Shown here in pieces: positions 40,090 to 49,565 of a stretch of 64,000 bases of DNA. Below the pieces are notes generated by a model. That model was not told the origin of the DNA, ran no database searches, and was given only the letters and a program-made list of their open reading frames with translations. This DNA comes from Azovibrio restrictus DSM 23866. Its GTDB lineage: Bacteria; Pseudomonadota; Gammaproteobacteria; Burkholderiales; Rhodocyclaceae. The stretch is from contig NZ_AUCH01000008.1 in the NCBI RefSeq assembly GCF_000429665.1, forward strand, positions 62,001-126,000, given 5' to 3'. Numbering within the stretch: position 1 is the stretch's first letter; each line of letters opens with the position of its first letter. A program made the position numbers and the translations under genes.

Positions 40090-41581
40090 TTTCCCGGCCC
40101 ACCTGGGAGCCTATGGCCCGGGCGGCGGATTTGGCCAGGGCCTCCACCACGCCTTCCCGGCTGCTGCTGCGCCGGGAGCCGGAGGCGGGGCTGCCGCCGC
40201 CGAACAGGTCGCCCAGGCCATCGAGCATGCCGCCCGGCTTGTCCGGGTCGGCGGGGGCCTGGGGCGTTTGCTGCTTGCTCTGGGTCGAGGTCGGGGCTGC
40301 GGCGGCGGCCTGGCCCTTGAGCTTTTCGTAGGCGGATTCCCGGTCCAGGGCCTGTTCGTAATGGCCGTAGAGCAGGGAGCCCTTGATGGCGGCTGCGCGT
40401 TCGGCCGCGTCCAGGGGCCCGATGCGGGAGGCAGGCGGCAGGATGAAGGCCCGTTCCACCATGGTGGGCCGGCCCTTTTCATCCAGGAAGGAAACCAGGG
40501 CCTCGCCCACCCCCAGCTCGGTGATGGCCGTGGCCGCGTCGAAGGCCGGGTTGGCGCGCAGGGTTTCGGCGGCGGTCTTGACCGCCTTTTGATCCCGGGG
40601 GGTGAAGGCACGCAGGGCGTGCTGGACCCGGTTGCCGAGCTGGCCCAGCACCGTGTCGGGCACGTCCAGGGGGTTCTGGCTGACGAAGTAGACGCCTACC
40701 CCCTTGGAGCGGATCAGCCGCACCACCTGCTCGATCTTCTCCAGGAGCGCCGCCGGCGCCTCGTTGAAGAGCAGGTGGGCCTCGTCGAAGAAGAACACCA
40801 GCTTGGGCTTCTCCAGGTCCCCGGCTTCCGGCAGCTGCTCGAACAGCTCCGAGAGCATCCAGAGCAGGAAGGTGGAGTAAAGCCGGGAGGACTGCATCAA
40901 CTTTTCCGCCGCCAGCACGTTGATGACGCCGCGCCCGTCCGCGTCGGTCTGCATCAGGTCGTTGATGTCGAGCATGGGCTCGCCGAAAAACAGGTCGCCG
41001 CCCTGTTCCTCCAGGGTCAGCAGGTTGCGCTGGATGGCGCCGATGGAGGCGGCCGAAACGTTACCGTATTCGGTGGTGAAATCCTTGGCGTTCTCGCCCA
41101 CGTGCTGGACCATGGCGCGCAGGTCCTTCAGGTCCAGGAGCAGCAGGCCCTGGTCGTCGGCGATCTTGAACACCAGTTGCAGGACGCCGGCCTGGGTGTC
41201 GTTCAGGTTGAGGAGCCGGGCCAGCAGGATCGGGCCCATGTCCGAGATGGTGGCCCGCACCGGATGGCCGCTCGTGCCGAACACATCCCAGAACACCGTG
41301 GTGCAGGCTTTGGGCTGCCAGTCTTCCACCCCCAGGGATTTGAGCCGTTCCTCCAGCTTGGGGGAGGGCCGGCCCGGGGCGCCCAGACCCGACAGGTCCC
41401 CCTTCACGTCGGCCATGAACACGGGCACGCCGATGTTGGCGAAGCGCTCGGCCAGCACCTGCAGGGTGATGGTCTTGCCGGTGCCGGTGGCGCCGGTGAT
41501 CAGGCCGTGGCGGTTGGCCAGGGCGGGCAGCAGGGCGATGTCCAGGTCCTGGTGCCTGGCGACGACGAGGGGAGCGGTCAT
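40037..41581 (-). CDS. HerA-like helicase/ATPase (DUF853)
   Basis: A 514-aa FtsK/HerA-type P-loop ATPase. Walker A GATGTGKTITLQ near residue 28; Walker B KLVFFFDEAHLLF near 270; a downstream VYFVSQNPLDVPDTVLGQLGNRVQHALRAFTPRDQKAV region near 310 with the sensor/arginine residues typical of DUF853 (YjgR-like). The C-terminal ~100 residues are Ala/Pro/Gly/Ser-rich. Function in the cell is poorly known. ATG 41581 follows a GAAGAG-like site. Confidence 0.88.
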   Translation of the reverse strand: MTAPLVVARHQDLDIALLPALANRHGLITGATGTGKTITLQVLAERFANIGVPVFMADVKGDLSGLGAPGRPSPKLEERLKSLGVEDWQPKACTTVFWDVFGTSGHPVRATISDMGPILLARLLNLNDTQAGVLQLVFKIADDQGLLLLDLKDLRAMVQHVGENAKDFTTEYGNVSAASIGAIQRNLLTLEEQGGDLFFGEPMLDINDLMQTDADGRGVINVLAAEKLMQSSRLYSTFLLWMLSELFEQLPEAGDLEKPKLVFFFDEAHLLFNEAPAALLEKIEQVVRLIRSKGVGVYFVSQNPLDVPDTVLGQLGNRVQHALRAFTPRDQKAVKTAAETLRANPAFDAATAITELGVGEALVSFLDEKGRPTMVERAFILPPASRIGPLDAAERAAAIKGSLLYGHYEQALDRESAYEKLKGQAAAAAPTSTQSKQQTPQAPADPDKPGGMLDGLGDLFGGGSPASGSRRSSSREGVVEALAKSAARAIGSQVGREIIRGVLGSILGGSSRRR

Positions 41582-41687
41582 GGGCGTCTCTTCGGGAATA
41601 AGGAATGCCGGGGATTCTACCAACCCCGGTTGTACGGAAGATGGGTCGTGGCGTTTCCCTCTGTCGGTTTCGCGACAGGCCGGGGCC

Positions 41688-42023
41688 TCAGGCCGGCGGG
41701 TTGTGCACCGCGCTCAGGACTTCCGAGACGTACTCCCCCCGGGCGGTGGAATTGTTTTCCTGCTGGTGGGTTGCGCACCAGGCGGCGAACTGTTCCGGGT
41801 CGATCTGGCACTCCAGGGCCATCACGCCGGAGCGCTGGAAATTGCGCCGGGCCGCCACGGCCATGGCTTTCCACTTCTCGAAGCTGTCTTCGAAGCACTC
41901 CGGATCGGTGGCCGTGGCCTTGACCTGGGCCCAGGTTTCCGGGGTGTACCAGGTCACGCCGATCACCAGTTGCTGGCTGCGCTTCTTGGCCTTCAGGCTT
42001 TGGTACAGGGTGGGTTTTCTCAT
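41688..42023 (-). CDS. Hypothetical protein, 111 aa
   Basis: A soluble protein starting MRKPTLYQSLKAKKRSQQLVIGVTWYTPETWAQVKATATDPECFEDSFEKW-type sequence, with several Trp and two Cys. No family function is recognised. Codon use resembles neighbours. No good ribosome site precedes ATG 42023, so the start is uncertain. Confidence 0.6.
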   Translation of the reverse strand: MRKPTLYQSLKAKKRSQQLVIGVTWYTPETWAQVKATATDPECFEDSFEKWKAMAVAARRNFQRSGVMALECQIDPEQFAAWCATHQQENNSTARGEYVSEVLSAVHNPPA

Positions 42024-42171
42024 GGTGGAGGGAATTCCGCAGGGGAAAAAGGCGGGGCTCAAGCAACAAGCGCACCCGGGACGCTCCCCGGCGGCCCCAC
42101 GATGGCCTGACGAGAAGCCCGGCGGCGGGTAAAATCCCGCTTTCTTTGTTTAATTCAACCAGGGAACCACC

Positions 42172-42897
42172 ATGGCCGGACACAGTAAATGGGCCAATAT
42201 CCAGCACCGTAAAGGTCGCCAGGACGAGAAGCGCGGCGCCGCCTTCTCCAAGATTGCCAAGGAAATCACCGTGGCCGCCAAGATGGGCGGCGGCGACATC
42301 AGCTTCAACCCGCGCCTGCGCGTCGCGGTGGACAAGGCCAAGGGCGTGAACATGCCCAAGGACAAGATCGACACCGCCATCAAGAAGGGCACCGGGGAAC
42401 TGGAAGGTGTCGATTACGTGGAGGTCCGCTACGAGGGTTACGGTATCGGCGGTGCTGCGGTGATGGTGGATTGCCTCACCGACAACAAGACCCGCACCGT
42501 GGCCGAAGTGCGCCACGCCTTCAACAAGTACGGCGGCAACATGGGCACCGACGGCTGCGTGGCCTTCCAGTTCAAGCACTGCGGCCAGATGCTGTTCGCC
42601 CCCGGCACCGACGAAGCCGCCCTGATGGACGCGGCCATCGAAGCCGGCGCCGAGGATGTGGCGACCAATGACGATGGTTCCATCGAGGTGATCACCGCCC
42701 CCACCGACTTCATCGCCGTCAAGGACGCCCTGGAAGCCGCCGGCTTCAAGCCCGAGTTTGCCGAGGTGACCATGAAGCCGGAAGGCGAAAGCGAACTGGC
42801 CGGCGACGACGCGGTGCGCATGCAGAAGCTCCTGGACGCCCTGGAAGGCCTGGACGACGTGCAGGAGATCTACACCACTGCGGTGATGGACGAGTGA
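42172..42897 (+). CDS. yebC: YebC/PmpR family protein (TACO1-like translation/regulatory factor)
   Basis: A 241-aa protein beginning MAGHSKWANIQHRKGRQDEKR, the strict family signature, with three domains typical of YebC. Long annotated as a transcriptional regulator; more recent work links the family to translation of difficult proline stretches. It opens the yebC-eamA-ruvC-menA-ruvA-AI2E-ruvB stretch, as yebC lies beside ruvC in many Proteobacteria. Confidence 0.96.
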   Translation: MAGHSKWANIQHRKGRQDEKRGAAFSKIAKEITVAAKMGGGDISFNPRLRVAVDKAKGVNMPKDKIDTAIKKGTGELEGVDYVEVRYEGYGIGGAAVMVDCLTDNKTRTVAEVRHAFNKYGGNMGTDGCVAFQFKHCGQMLFAPGTDEAALMDAAIEAGAEDVATNDDGSIEVITAPTDFIAVKDALEAAGFKPEFAEVTMKPEGESELAGDDAVRMQKLLDALEGLDDVQEIYTTAVMDE

Positions 42898-42965
42898 TGT
42901 CCGCAAGGACTCCCCGCAGGGCGGCGCTTGGCGCCGCCTTTGTTTTTTCTGGCGGGAGCTGCTGA

Positions 42966-43823
42966 ATGCAAGCCCTGTTGCCCCTCCTGTTCGTCTTCCT
43001 CTGGAGCACCGGCTTCGTCGGGGCCAAGTTCGGCCTGCCCTATGCGGAGCCTCTGACCTTCCTGCTCTGCCGCTATGCCCTGGTGGTCACCCTGATGCTG
43101 GTGATCGTCGGCCTGACCCGGGCGCCCTGGCCCCGGGAGCCGCGCCAGTGGCTGCATATCGGTGTCTCCGGGGTGCTGGTGCATGGTTTTTACCTGGCCG
43201 GGGTGTTCATGGCCATCCGGCACGGTCTGCCGGCCGGGCTGACGGCCCTGGTGGTGGGCATGCAGCCCCTGCTTACCGCCCTGGCTGCCGGCGGTCTGCT
43301 CGGCGAAAAGGTGGTGCCGCGCCAGTGGCTGGGCCTGGGCCTGGGCTTTGTCGGGGTGGGGCTGGTGGTATCCCACAAGCTGGGGGATGGCCTGGGGGCC
43401 CTGTCCAGCCAGTTCCTGCCGGCCCTGGTGGCCCTGCTCGGGATTACCGTCGGCACCCTGTACCAGAAGCGTTTCTGCGCCCGTTTCGACCTGCGTACCG
43501 GGGCGGTGCTGCAGTTCGTCCCGGCGGCCCTGCTCACCCTGCCGGTGGCCCTGGCGACGGAAACCATGGTGGTCCAGTGGAGCGGGGAATTCCTGTTCGC
43601 CCTGTTCTGGCTAGTGCTGGTGCTGTCCATCGGCGCCATCAGCCTGCTCAACATCCTGATCCGCCAGGGCAGCGCCGTGCATGTGGCCCGGCTCTTCTAC
43701 CTGACGCCGCCCACCACGGCCTTGATTGCCTGGGCCCTGTTCGGCGAGACCCTGGGGGTCCTGGCCCTGGTGGGCATGGGGCTGGCGGTGGCCGGGGTGT
43801 ATCTGGCCCGGGGCCAGGCATGA
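42966..43823 (+). CDS. EamA/DMT-family transporter
   Basis: A 285-aa membrane protein with ten predicted helices in two EamA repeats. LFVFLWSTGFVGAKFGLPYAEPLTFLLCRYALV opens repeat one and the end reads ALIAWALFGETLGVLALVGMGLAVAGVYLARGQA. Substrate unknown. It sits between yebC and ruvC and overlaps ruvC by ATGA, so it is embedded in the recombination operon. Confidence 0.9.
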   Translation: MQALLPLLFVFLWSTGFVGAKFGLPYAEPLTFLLCRYALVVTLMLVIVGLTRAPWPREPRQWLHIGVSGVLVHGFYLAGVFMAIRHGLPAGLTALVVGMQPLLTALAAGGLLGEKVVPRQWLGLGLGFVGVGLVVSHKLGDGLGALSSQFLPALVALLGITVGTLYQKRFCARFDLRTGAVLQFVPAALLTLPVALATETMVVQWSGEFLFALFWLVLVLSIGAISLLNILIRQGSAVHVARLFYLTPPTTALIAWALFGETLGVLALVGMGLAVAGVYLARGQA

Positions 43824-44350
43824 CGCGGATCCTGGGCATAGATCCGGGGCTGCGGGTGACCGGCTTCGGGGTGATCGAGAAGGCGGGCAACCAGCTCAGC
43901 TACGTGGCCAGCGGCTGCATCAAGTCCAAGGAGCAGGACAGCCTGCCCCAGCGCATCGCCACCCTGTTCAAGGGCATCAGCGAGGTGATCGCCACCTACC
44001 AGCCGGATGAGGCGGCGGTGGAAATCGTGTTCGTGAACGTCAATCCCCAATCCACCCTGCTCCTGGGCCAGGCCCGGGGCGCCGCCCTGTCGGCCCTGGT
44101 GCACGGCGGGCTGCCGGTGGCGGAATACACGGCCCTGCAGGTGAAGCAGGCGGTGGTGGGGCACGGCAAGGCGGCCAAGGAACAGGTGCAGCACATGGTG
44201 GTGCGGCTCCTCAACCTGGGCGGCACGCCGACGGCCGATGCGGCCGACGCCCTGGCCTGCGCCATCTGCCATGCCCACGGGGGCCTGGGCGGCATGGCCG
44301 GGCTGGGCAAGGGCGCCTATCGCGTCCGTAACGGTCGCCTGATAGGATGA
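43820..44350 (+). CDS. ruvC: Holliday-junction resolvase RuvC
   Basis: A 176-aa endonuclease that cleaves Holliday junctions. Catalytic acidic residues are seen in ILGIDPGLRVTGFGVI (Asp7), AAVEIVFVNVNPQSTLLLGQARG (Glu ~67) and TADAADALACAICHAH (the C-terminal Asp pair ~138/141). The usual family motif has F/VN after E, preserved here. It acts with RuvAB encoded downstream. Confidence 0.97.
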   Translation: MTRILGIDPGLRVTGFGVIEKAGNQLSYVASGCIKSKEQDSLPQRIATLFKGISEVIATYQPDEAAVEIVFVNVNPQSTLLLGQARGAALSALVHGGLPVAEYTALQVKQAVVGHGKAAKEQVQHMVVRLLNLGGTPTADAADALACAICHAHGGLGGMAGLGKGAYRVRNGRLIG

Positions 44351-44354
44351 TGCC

Positions 44355-45302
44355 ATGCAGAGCGCCGAACCTACCCTGAACAGCTTTTCCAATCCCGTTG
44401 CCAAGTACCTGGCGGCGACCCGGCCCGCCTTCCTCAGCGTCACCCTGGTGGCCTGCCTGATCGGCCTGGCCACGGCCCATTTCAGCGGCTTGCCGCTGCA
44501 GCTGGACAAGGCCCTGGTGACCATCTTCTTCGCCCTGGTGGCCCACGCCGGGGTGAATGTGATCAACGACTACTACGATGCCTTGAACGGCTCCGATGCC
44601 GCCAACCAGGAGCGAGTCTTTCCCTTCACCGGCGGCAGCCGCTTCATCCAGAACGGCCTCCTCAGCCTGCGCGGCGCCGCCTGGTTCGGTTATGCCCTGC
44701 TGGCGGCGGTGATTCCCGCCGGCCTCTGGCTGATGCAGGTTTCCAGCGCCGAGCTGTTCTGGGTCGGCCTGGCCGGCCTAGGGGTGGGCTGGGCCTATTC
44801 GGCGCCGCCCTTCAAGCTCATGTCCCGGGGGTTGGGAGAACTGGCCATCGTGGCCGGCTGGCTGCTGGTGGTGGTCGGCACCGACCTGGTCCAGCGCGGC
44901 AGCGTCGCCCTGCTGCCCTGGCTGGCCGGGCTGCCCTACGCCCTGCTGGTGGCCAACATCCTTTACATCAATCAATTCCCCGACCTGAAGGCCGATGCCT
45001 GCGCCGGCAAGCGCACCCTGGTGGTGCGCCTGGGGCCCGGGGAGGCCCGCTGGGGCTACCTGGGCGTGGCCACCCTGGCCTACGGGCTGATCCTGTTCAT
45101 GGTGGGGCGCAGCCTGCTGCCCATCTACGCGGCGGCGGGGGCCTTTGCCCTGCCGTTTTCCTTCCATGCGGCCCGGCAACTGCTGGCCCATGCCTGTCAT
45201 CCGGCCCTGCTGGTGCCCGCCATCAAGCTCTCCATCCTGGCGGCCAACCTGGGCGGCCTGCTCCTGGCCGCCGGCCTCTTTTTTGCGACGCCCTCCCCAT
45301 GA
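44355..45302 (+). CDS. UbiA-family prenyltransferase (MenA-like)
   Basis: A 315-aa integral membrane protein with eight or nine helices. The prenyl-diphosphate/Mg2+ motif NDYYDALNGSD near residue 75 and the second Asp motif NQFPDLKADACAGKRTL near 215 identify a UbiA enzyme of 1,4-dihydroxy-2-naphthoate octaprenyltransferase (MenA) type. Whether menaquinone is made cannot be judged here; no other men gene is present. It is inserted between ruvC and ruvA and overlaps ruvA by 4 nt. Confidence 0.85.
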   Translation: MQSAEPTLNSFSNPVAKYLAATRPAFLSVTLVACLIGLATAHFSGLPLQLDKALVTIFFALVAHAGVNVINDYYDALNGSDAANQERVFPFTGGSRFIQNGLLSLRGAAWFGYALLAAVIPAGLWLMQVSSAELFWVGLAGLGVGWAYSAPPFKLMSRGLGELAIVAGWLLVVVGTDLVQRGSVALLPWLAGLPYALLVANILYINQFPDLKADACAGKRTLVVRLGPGEARWGYLGVATLAYGLILFMVGRSLLPIYAAAGAFALPFSFHAARQLLAHACHPALLVPAIKLSILAANLGGLLLAAGLFFATPSP

Positions 45303-45886
45303 TCGGACGCCTTAGTGGCCGCCTGGCCGAAAAAAATCCCCCCCAGCTGCTGATCGACGTGGGCGGCGTCGGCTACGAGGTGGATGTGCCCATGAGCACC
45401 TTCTACAACCTGCCGCCCCTGGGCGAGCCGGTGACCCTGTTGATCCACCATGCGGTGCGGGAGGACGGGCACTTCCTCTACGGTTTCGGCAGCGCCGGGG
45501 AGCGCGCCGCCTTCCGGCAGCTGCTGAAGATTTCCGGGGTCGGGGCCCGCATCGCCCTGGCCGTGCTGTCCGGCCTCTCGGTGGATGATCTGGCCAGCGC
45601 CGTGGCGCGCCAGGAGGCGGGCCGGCTCACCAAGGTTCCCGGGATCGGCAAGAAAACCGCCGAGCGGCTGCTGCTGGAACTGAAGGGCAAGCTGCCCGAG
45701 GTCGGGGGCGGCGCCCCCCTGGCGGCCGGCAGCGCCCCGGGGGCGCCCGACGACGACGTGCTCAACGCCCTGCTGGCCCTGGGGTACAACGAGAAGGAAG
45801 CCCAGGGCGCCATCAAGGCCCTGGCGCCGGGCCTGTCCACTTCCGAAGGCATTCGCCAGGCCCTCAAGTCCCTGGCCCGGTTCTGA
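45299..45886 (+). CDS. ruvA: Holliday-junction binding protein RuvA
   Basis: A 195-aa DNA-binding subunit that places RuvB on Holliday junctions. The OB domain (MIGRLSGRLAEKNPPQLLIDVGGVGYEVDVP) is followed by two helix-hairpin-helix motifs (LLKISGVGARIALAVLSG; LTKVPGIGKKTAERLLLELKGK) and a C-terminal RuvB-binding domain after a flexible Gly/Ala/Pro linker. Starts within the end of the UbiA gene (ATGA). Confidence 0.97.
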   Translation: MIGRLSGRLAEKNPPQLLIDVGGVGYEVDVPMSTFYNLPPLGEPVTLLIHHAVREDGHFLYGFGSAGERAAFRQLLKISGVGARIALAVLSGLSVDDLASAVARQEAGRLTKVPGIGKKTAERLLLELKGKLPEVGGGAPLAAGSAPGAPDDDVLNALLALGYNEKEAQGAIKALAPGLSTSEGIRQALKSLARF

Positions 45887-45908
45887 ACCCCACCCCGCGA
45901 GACCGCCC

Positions 45909-46961
45909 ATGATCTTCGATCCCAAACGCCTGGCCCAGATCAGCCTGATCACCCTGCTCATCCTGGGCTGTCTGCTGGTCGTCTATCCCTTCCTGGCGGC
46001 GGTGCTGTTCGCCGCCGTGGTCTGCATCACCACCTGGCCCGCCTATGCCTGGCTGCACCGCCGGCTCGGGGGGCGGGATACCCTGGCGGCTTCCCTGATG
46101 ACCCTGCTCCTGATGCTGGGCATGGTGCTGCCCACCGTCTTCCTGGCCGCCGGCCTGGGGGATGCGGTGCACATGCTGGTGGAGAAGATCCGCCCCTGGC
46201 TCAACGACGGCATCGGCGAGCCTCCCGAATGGCTGGTGCGCCTGCCCCTGGTGGGGCAGCAGATCGTCGATTACTGGCACCAGCTGGCGGACAGCCGCGA
46301 CGAGCTCATGAACCTGGTACGCCGGGCCTACGAGCCGGCGCGCCAGGCGGCCCTGGCCAGCATCGGCCTGGTGGGTAACGGCATCCTGCAGCTGGTGCTG
46401 GTGATCTTCATCGGCTTCTTCCTGTACCGGGACGGCCAGTCCCTCACCGAAATGCTGGGCCGTGCTGCCCGGCGCCTGGGGGGGGAGCTGGGCATGGAGA
46501 TGCTGCAGCTGTCCCGGGCCACGGTGACCGGGGTGATGATAGGCATCGTCGGCACTGCCCTGGCCCAGGCCATCGTGGCCCTGCTGGGCTTTCTCATCGC
46601 CGGGGTGCCCGGGGCCATCCTGCTGGCCATGGCCACCTTCTTCCTCTCCATGATTCCCGTGGGACCGCCGCTGCTCTGGGGCGGTGCCGCCTTCTGGCTG
46701 TACGAGCAGGGCGAGATCGGCTGGGCCATCTTCATGGTCGTCTACGGGGTGCTGGTGATCAGCAGCGTGGACAACTTCGTCAAGCCCATCCTGATTTCCC
46801 GGAGCGCCAGCCTGCCCATCCTGCTGATTGCCCTGGGGGTGTTCGGGGGCATCCTGGCCTTCGGCTTCATCGGCATCTTCCTGGGCCCCACCCTGCTGGC
46901 CCTGGCCCACGTGCTGTTCCTGCGCTGGATGCGCCAGCCGGAAACGGAAGAAGCGGTCTGA
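45909..46961 (+). CDS. AI-2E family transporter (YdiK/PerM-like)
   Basis: A 350-aa membrane protein with about eight helices and a large soluble loop (~70-150), the AI-2E exporter superfamily layout. VGNGILQLVLVIFIGFFLYRDG near 158, SMIPVGPPLLWGGAAFWLYEQG near 248 and VDNFVKPILISRSASLPILLIALGVFGGILAFG near 282 are conserved segments. Substrate is not known. It sits between ruvA and ruvB, 22 bp after the former and 4 bp before the latter. Confidence 0.88.
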   Translation: MIFDPKRLAQISLITLLILGCLLVVYPFLAAVLFAAVVCITTWPAYAWLHRRLGGRDTLAASLMTLLLMLGMVLPTVFLAAGLGDAVHMLVEKIRPWLNDGIGEPPEWLVRLPLVGQQIVDYWHQLADSRDELMNLVRRAYEPARQAALASIGLVGNGILQLVLVIFIGFFLYRDGQSLTEMLGRAARRLGGELGMEMLQLSRATVTGVMIGIVGTALAQAIVALLGFLIAGVPGAILLAMATFFLSMIPVGPPLLWGGAAFWLYEQGEIGWAIFMVVYGVLVISSVDNFVKPILISRSASLPILLIALGVFGGILAFGFIGIFLGPTLLALAHVLFLRWMRQPETEEAV

Positions 46962-46965
46962 AGCC

Positions 46966-48036
46966 ATGATAGAAACCGACGATCTCGCCGCCGCCCCCGG
47001 GGCCGAGCGGCTCATCGCCCCCCAGTCCAGGTCGGCCCAGGAGGAAGCCCTGGAACGGGCCCTGCGCCCGAAGCGCCTGGCCGATTACACGGGCCAGGAG
47101 AAGATCCGCGAGCAGCTGGAAATCTTCATCCAGGCAGCCCGGAACCGGGGCGAGTCCCTGGACCACGTGCTGCTTTTCGGCCCCCCGGGCCTGGGCAAGA
47201 CGACGCTCGCCCACATCCTGGCCCAGGAAATGGGGGTGAGCCTGCGCCAGACTTCGGGCCCGGTGCTGGAACGGGCCGGGGACCTGGCGGCCCTGCTCAC
47301 CAACCTGGAACCCCATGACATCCTGTTCATCGACGAAATCCACCGCTTGAGCCCGGTGGTGGAGGAAATCCTCTACCCGGCCATGGAGGATTACCAGATC
47401 GACATCATGATCGGCGAGGGCCCGGCGGCCCGCTCGGTGAAGCTGGACCTGCCGCCCTTCACCCTGGTGGGCGCCACCACCCGGGCCGGGATGCTCACCA
47501 ATCCCCTGCGCGACCGCTTCGGCATCGTCGCCCGGCTGGAGTTCTACACCCCGGCGGAGCTGCAGCAGATCGTCAGCCGCTCGGCCCACCTGCTGAACGC
47601 CCCCATGGACCCGGAAGGAGCCCTGGAAATCGCCCGCCGCTCCCGGGGCACGCCCCGCATCGCCAACCGGCTGCTGCGCCGGGTGCGCGACTACGCCGAG
47701 GTGAAAGCCAACGGCCACATCACCCGGGGCACGGCGGATGCGGCCCTGGCCATGTTGGATGTGGACCCGGTGGGCCTGGACCTGATGGACAGGAAGCTGC
47801 TCTCCGCCATCATCGACAAGTTCGGCGGCGGTCCGGTGGGGGTGGACAACCTGGCGGCCGCCATCGGCGAATCCCGGGACACCATCGAGGACGTGCTGGA
47901 ACCCTACCTGATTCAGCAGGGCTACCTGCAGCGCACCCTGCGCGGGCGCATGGCCACCCCGGCCATCTACCGGCACATGGGCCTGCAGGTGCCCGGGGGC
48001 GTGGGCCTGAGCACGGATCTCCTGGACGGCATCTGA
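46966..48036 (+). CDS. ruvB: Holliday-junction branch-migration ATPase RuvB
   Basis: A 356-aa AAA+ hexameric motor. Walker A GPPGLGKTTLAHI near 68, Walker B ILFIDEIHRLSP near 118, sensor I TLVGATTRAGML near 163, and the C-terminal winged helix with LAAAIGESRDTIEDVLEPYLIQQGYLQRTLRGRMAT. Slightly longer at the N-terminus than E. coli RuvB. It is the last gene of the cluster; a terminator follows. Confidence 0.97.
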   Translation: MIETDDLAAAPGAERLIAPQSRSAQEEALERALRPKRLADYTGQEKIREQLEIFIQAARNRGESLDHVLLFGPPGLGKTTLAHILAQEMGVSLRQTSGPVLERAGDLAALLTNLEPHDILFIDEIHRLSPVVEEILYPAMEDYQIDIMIGEGPAARSVKLDLPPFTLVGATTRAGMLTNPLRDRFGIVARLEFYTPAELQQIVSRSAHLLNAPMDPEGALEIARRSRGTPRIANRLLRRVRDYAEVKANGHITRGTADAALAMLDVDPVGLDLMDRKLLSAIIDKFGGGPVGVDNLAAAIGESRDTIEDVLEPYLIQQGYLQRTLRGRMATPAIYRHMGLQVPGGVGLSTDLLDGI

Positions 48037-48060
48037 GCCTGGATAATCCCGGCGCCAAGT

Positions 48061-48093
48061 AAAAAGCCCACCCCGGAAGGAGTGGGCTTTTTT
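48061..48093. terminator. Bidirectional terminator between ruvB and the antiporter gene
   Basis: AAAGCCCACCCC and GGAGTGGGCTTT form a stem with a GGAA loop, flanked by A-rich sequence on the left and TTTT on the right, so it can end transcription from both converging genes. Confidence 0.9.
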
Positions 48094-48126
48094 ACGGGTG
48101 CTGCCGGGGCGTTGGCCTGTGTCGGC

Positions 48127-49383
48127 TCAGAGCAGCTGGAAGGCCAGGATCGCCACCAGGGTGGGGGGCACGGCGGCCACGAACAGGCCCAGGGGATTGA
48201 CCGAGCCTTCGTCGAAATGGCCGCGCAGGATGGACATGCCGGCCGGGTTGGGAGCATTGGCGATCACGGTCAGGCCGCCGCCGGTGACGGCGCCGGAGAC
48301 CAGGGCGTACTTGAATTCCTCGGACAGGCCTTCCACCAGGGAGCCCAGGTAGGTGAGGGCGGCGTTGTCGGTGATGGCGGTCAGGGCGGTGGCGCCGAAA
48401 TAGATGGTGGTGGCGTTCATCTGGGTCAGCATCGGCTGCAGCCACCAGGATTGCTGGCCGCCCAGGACCACCAGGCCGGCCAGGAAGAAGGCCACCATCA
48501 GGCCTTCACGTAGGATCAGGCGTTCCTGGAACTGGGGATAGGCGGTGGCCAGGCCCATGAACAGCAGGAAGATGCCCAGGAACACCGGGGGATGGTGGGA
48601 GAAGGTCACGATCAGGCCGAGCAGGAACAGGTGGATGGCCACCATCAGGGCGGGTACTTCGGCCTTGCCGCTCAGGGCTTCGGCCGGGAGGCGGCGCAGT
48701 TCCTTCTGGAAGATCAGGGTGGCGATGCCGGCGTTGACGAACACCGCCAGGGCCGACTTCCAGCCGAAGTGGGAGAGCATGTGCCAGCTGTCCCAGCCCC
48801 AGGTGCTGGCCACCATCAGTACCGGCGGGGCGGCGAAGTTGGTCAGGGTGCCGCCGATGGAGACATTGACGAACAGGGTGCCGATGGTGACGTACATCAG
48901 CTTGCTGGAGAGTCCCTTGCTGTAGAAGCGGTCGCGCAGGATCAGGGCGGCCAGGGTCATGGCCGCCGGCTCGGTGATGAAGGAGCCGAGCAGCGGCACC
49001 ACCCCCAGCACGGTGAAGTAGAAGGCCACGTTGGCGGGCAGGGGCACGAAGCGGGCAATCATGCGCACCAGGCCGGAGGCGAACTGGAGGACGGACTTGC
49101 TGGCCGCCACCACCATGATGGCGAAGACGAACAGGGGCTCCGTGTAGTTGCGTGTGTCCAGGTATTCCACCGCTGTTGCCTTGCCCGCGGCAAAGCCCAT
49201 GAACAGGATCAGGACGATGGCCCAGAAGCCGAACACGGCTTCCACCTCGGCCAGCAGGTGCCAGAGGCCCGCATGGGTGGGCCGGGTATGGGCCAGGTGC
49301 TCGAAGAACTTGGTGGAAAAGGTATGCAGGATGGCGATGGCGAAGATCGCGGCGCCGACCATTTGTATTGTCGTGGGGTTCAT
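48127..49383 (-). CDS. Putative Na+/H+ antiporter, copy 1
   Basis: A 418-aa membrane protein with about 11-12 helices. HTFSTKFFEHLAHTRPTHAGLWHLLAEVEAVFGFWA near residue 20, SFITEPAAMTLAALIL near 123, NFAAPPVLMVASTWGWDS near 175 and ATALTAITDNAALTYLGSLV near 333 are shared with the putative Na+/H+ antiporter family (Na_H_antiport_3-like), which resembles ion transporters of the Arsenite/NhaD type. It is the same length as the adjacent paralogue at 49566 and closely similar throughout. ATG 49383 is preferred over the 35-residue extension. Confidence 0.8.
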   Translation of the reverse strand: MNPTTIQMVGAAIFAIAILHTFSTKFFEHLAHTRPTHAGLWHLLAEVEAVFGFWAIVLILFMGFAAGKATAVEYLDTRNYTEPLFVFAIMVVAASKSVLQFASGLVRMIARFVPLPANVAFYFTVLGVVPLLGSFITEPAAMTLAALILRDRFYSKGLSSKLMYVTIGTLFVNVSIGGTLTNFAAPPVLMVASTWGWDSWHMLSHFGWKSALAVFVNAGIATLIFQKELRRLPAEALSGKAEVPALMVAIHLFLLGLIVTFSHHPPVFLGIFLLFMGLATAYPQFQERLILREGLMVAFFLAGLVVLGGQQSWWLQPMLTQMNATTIYFGATALTAITDNAALTYLGSLVEGLSEEFKYALVSGAVTGGGLTVIANAPNPAGMSILRGHFDEGSVNPLGLFVAAVPPTLVAILAFQLL

Positions 49384-49565
49384 GGCTGTTCTCGGACGGA
49401 AAAGGGAAGAAGGACCGAGCCTGGATAGCAAGGAGCATTCCCAGGCAAAGCAGCCGCAAGGAAGAGGAATTTGTCGGTTTTCATACAAAACAGGACCCCG
49501 CCGGACCAGGGGCCGGGCGGGGTGTTGTCGTGTTGTCTACATGGATGGCCCGGAAAGGGCCCTGA

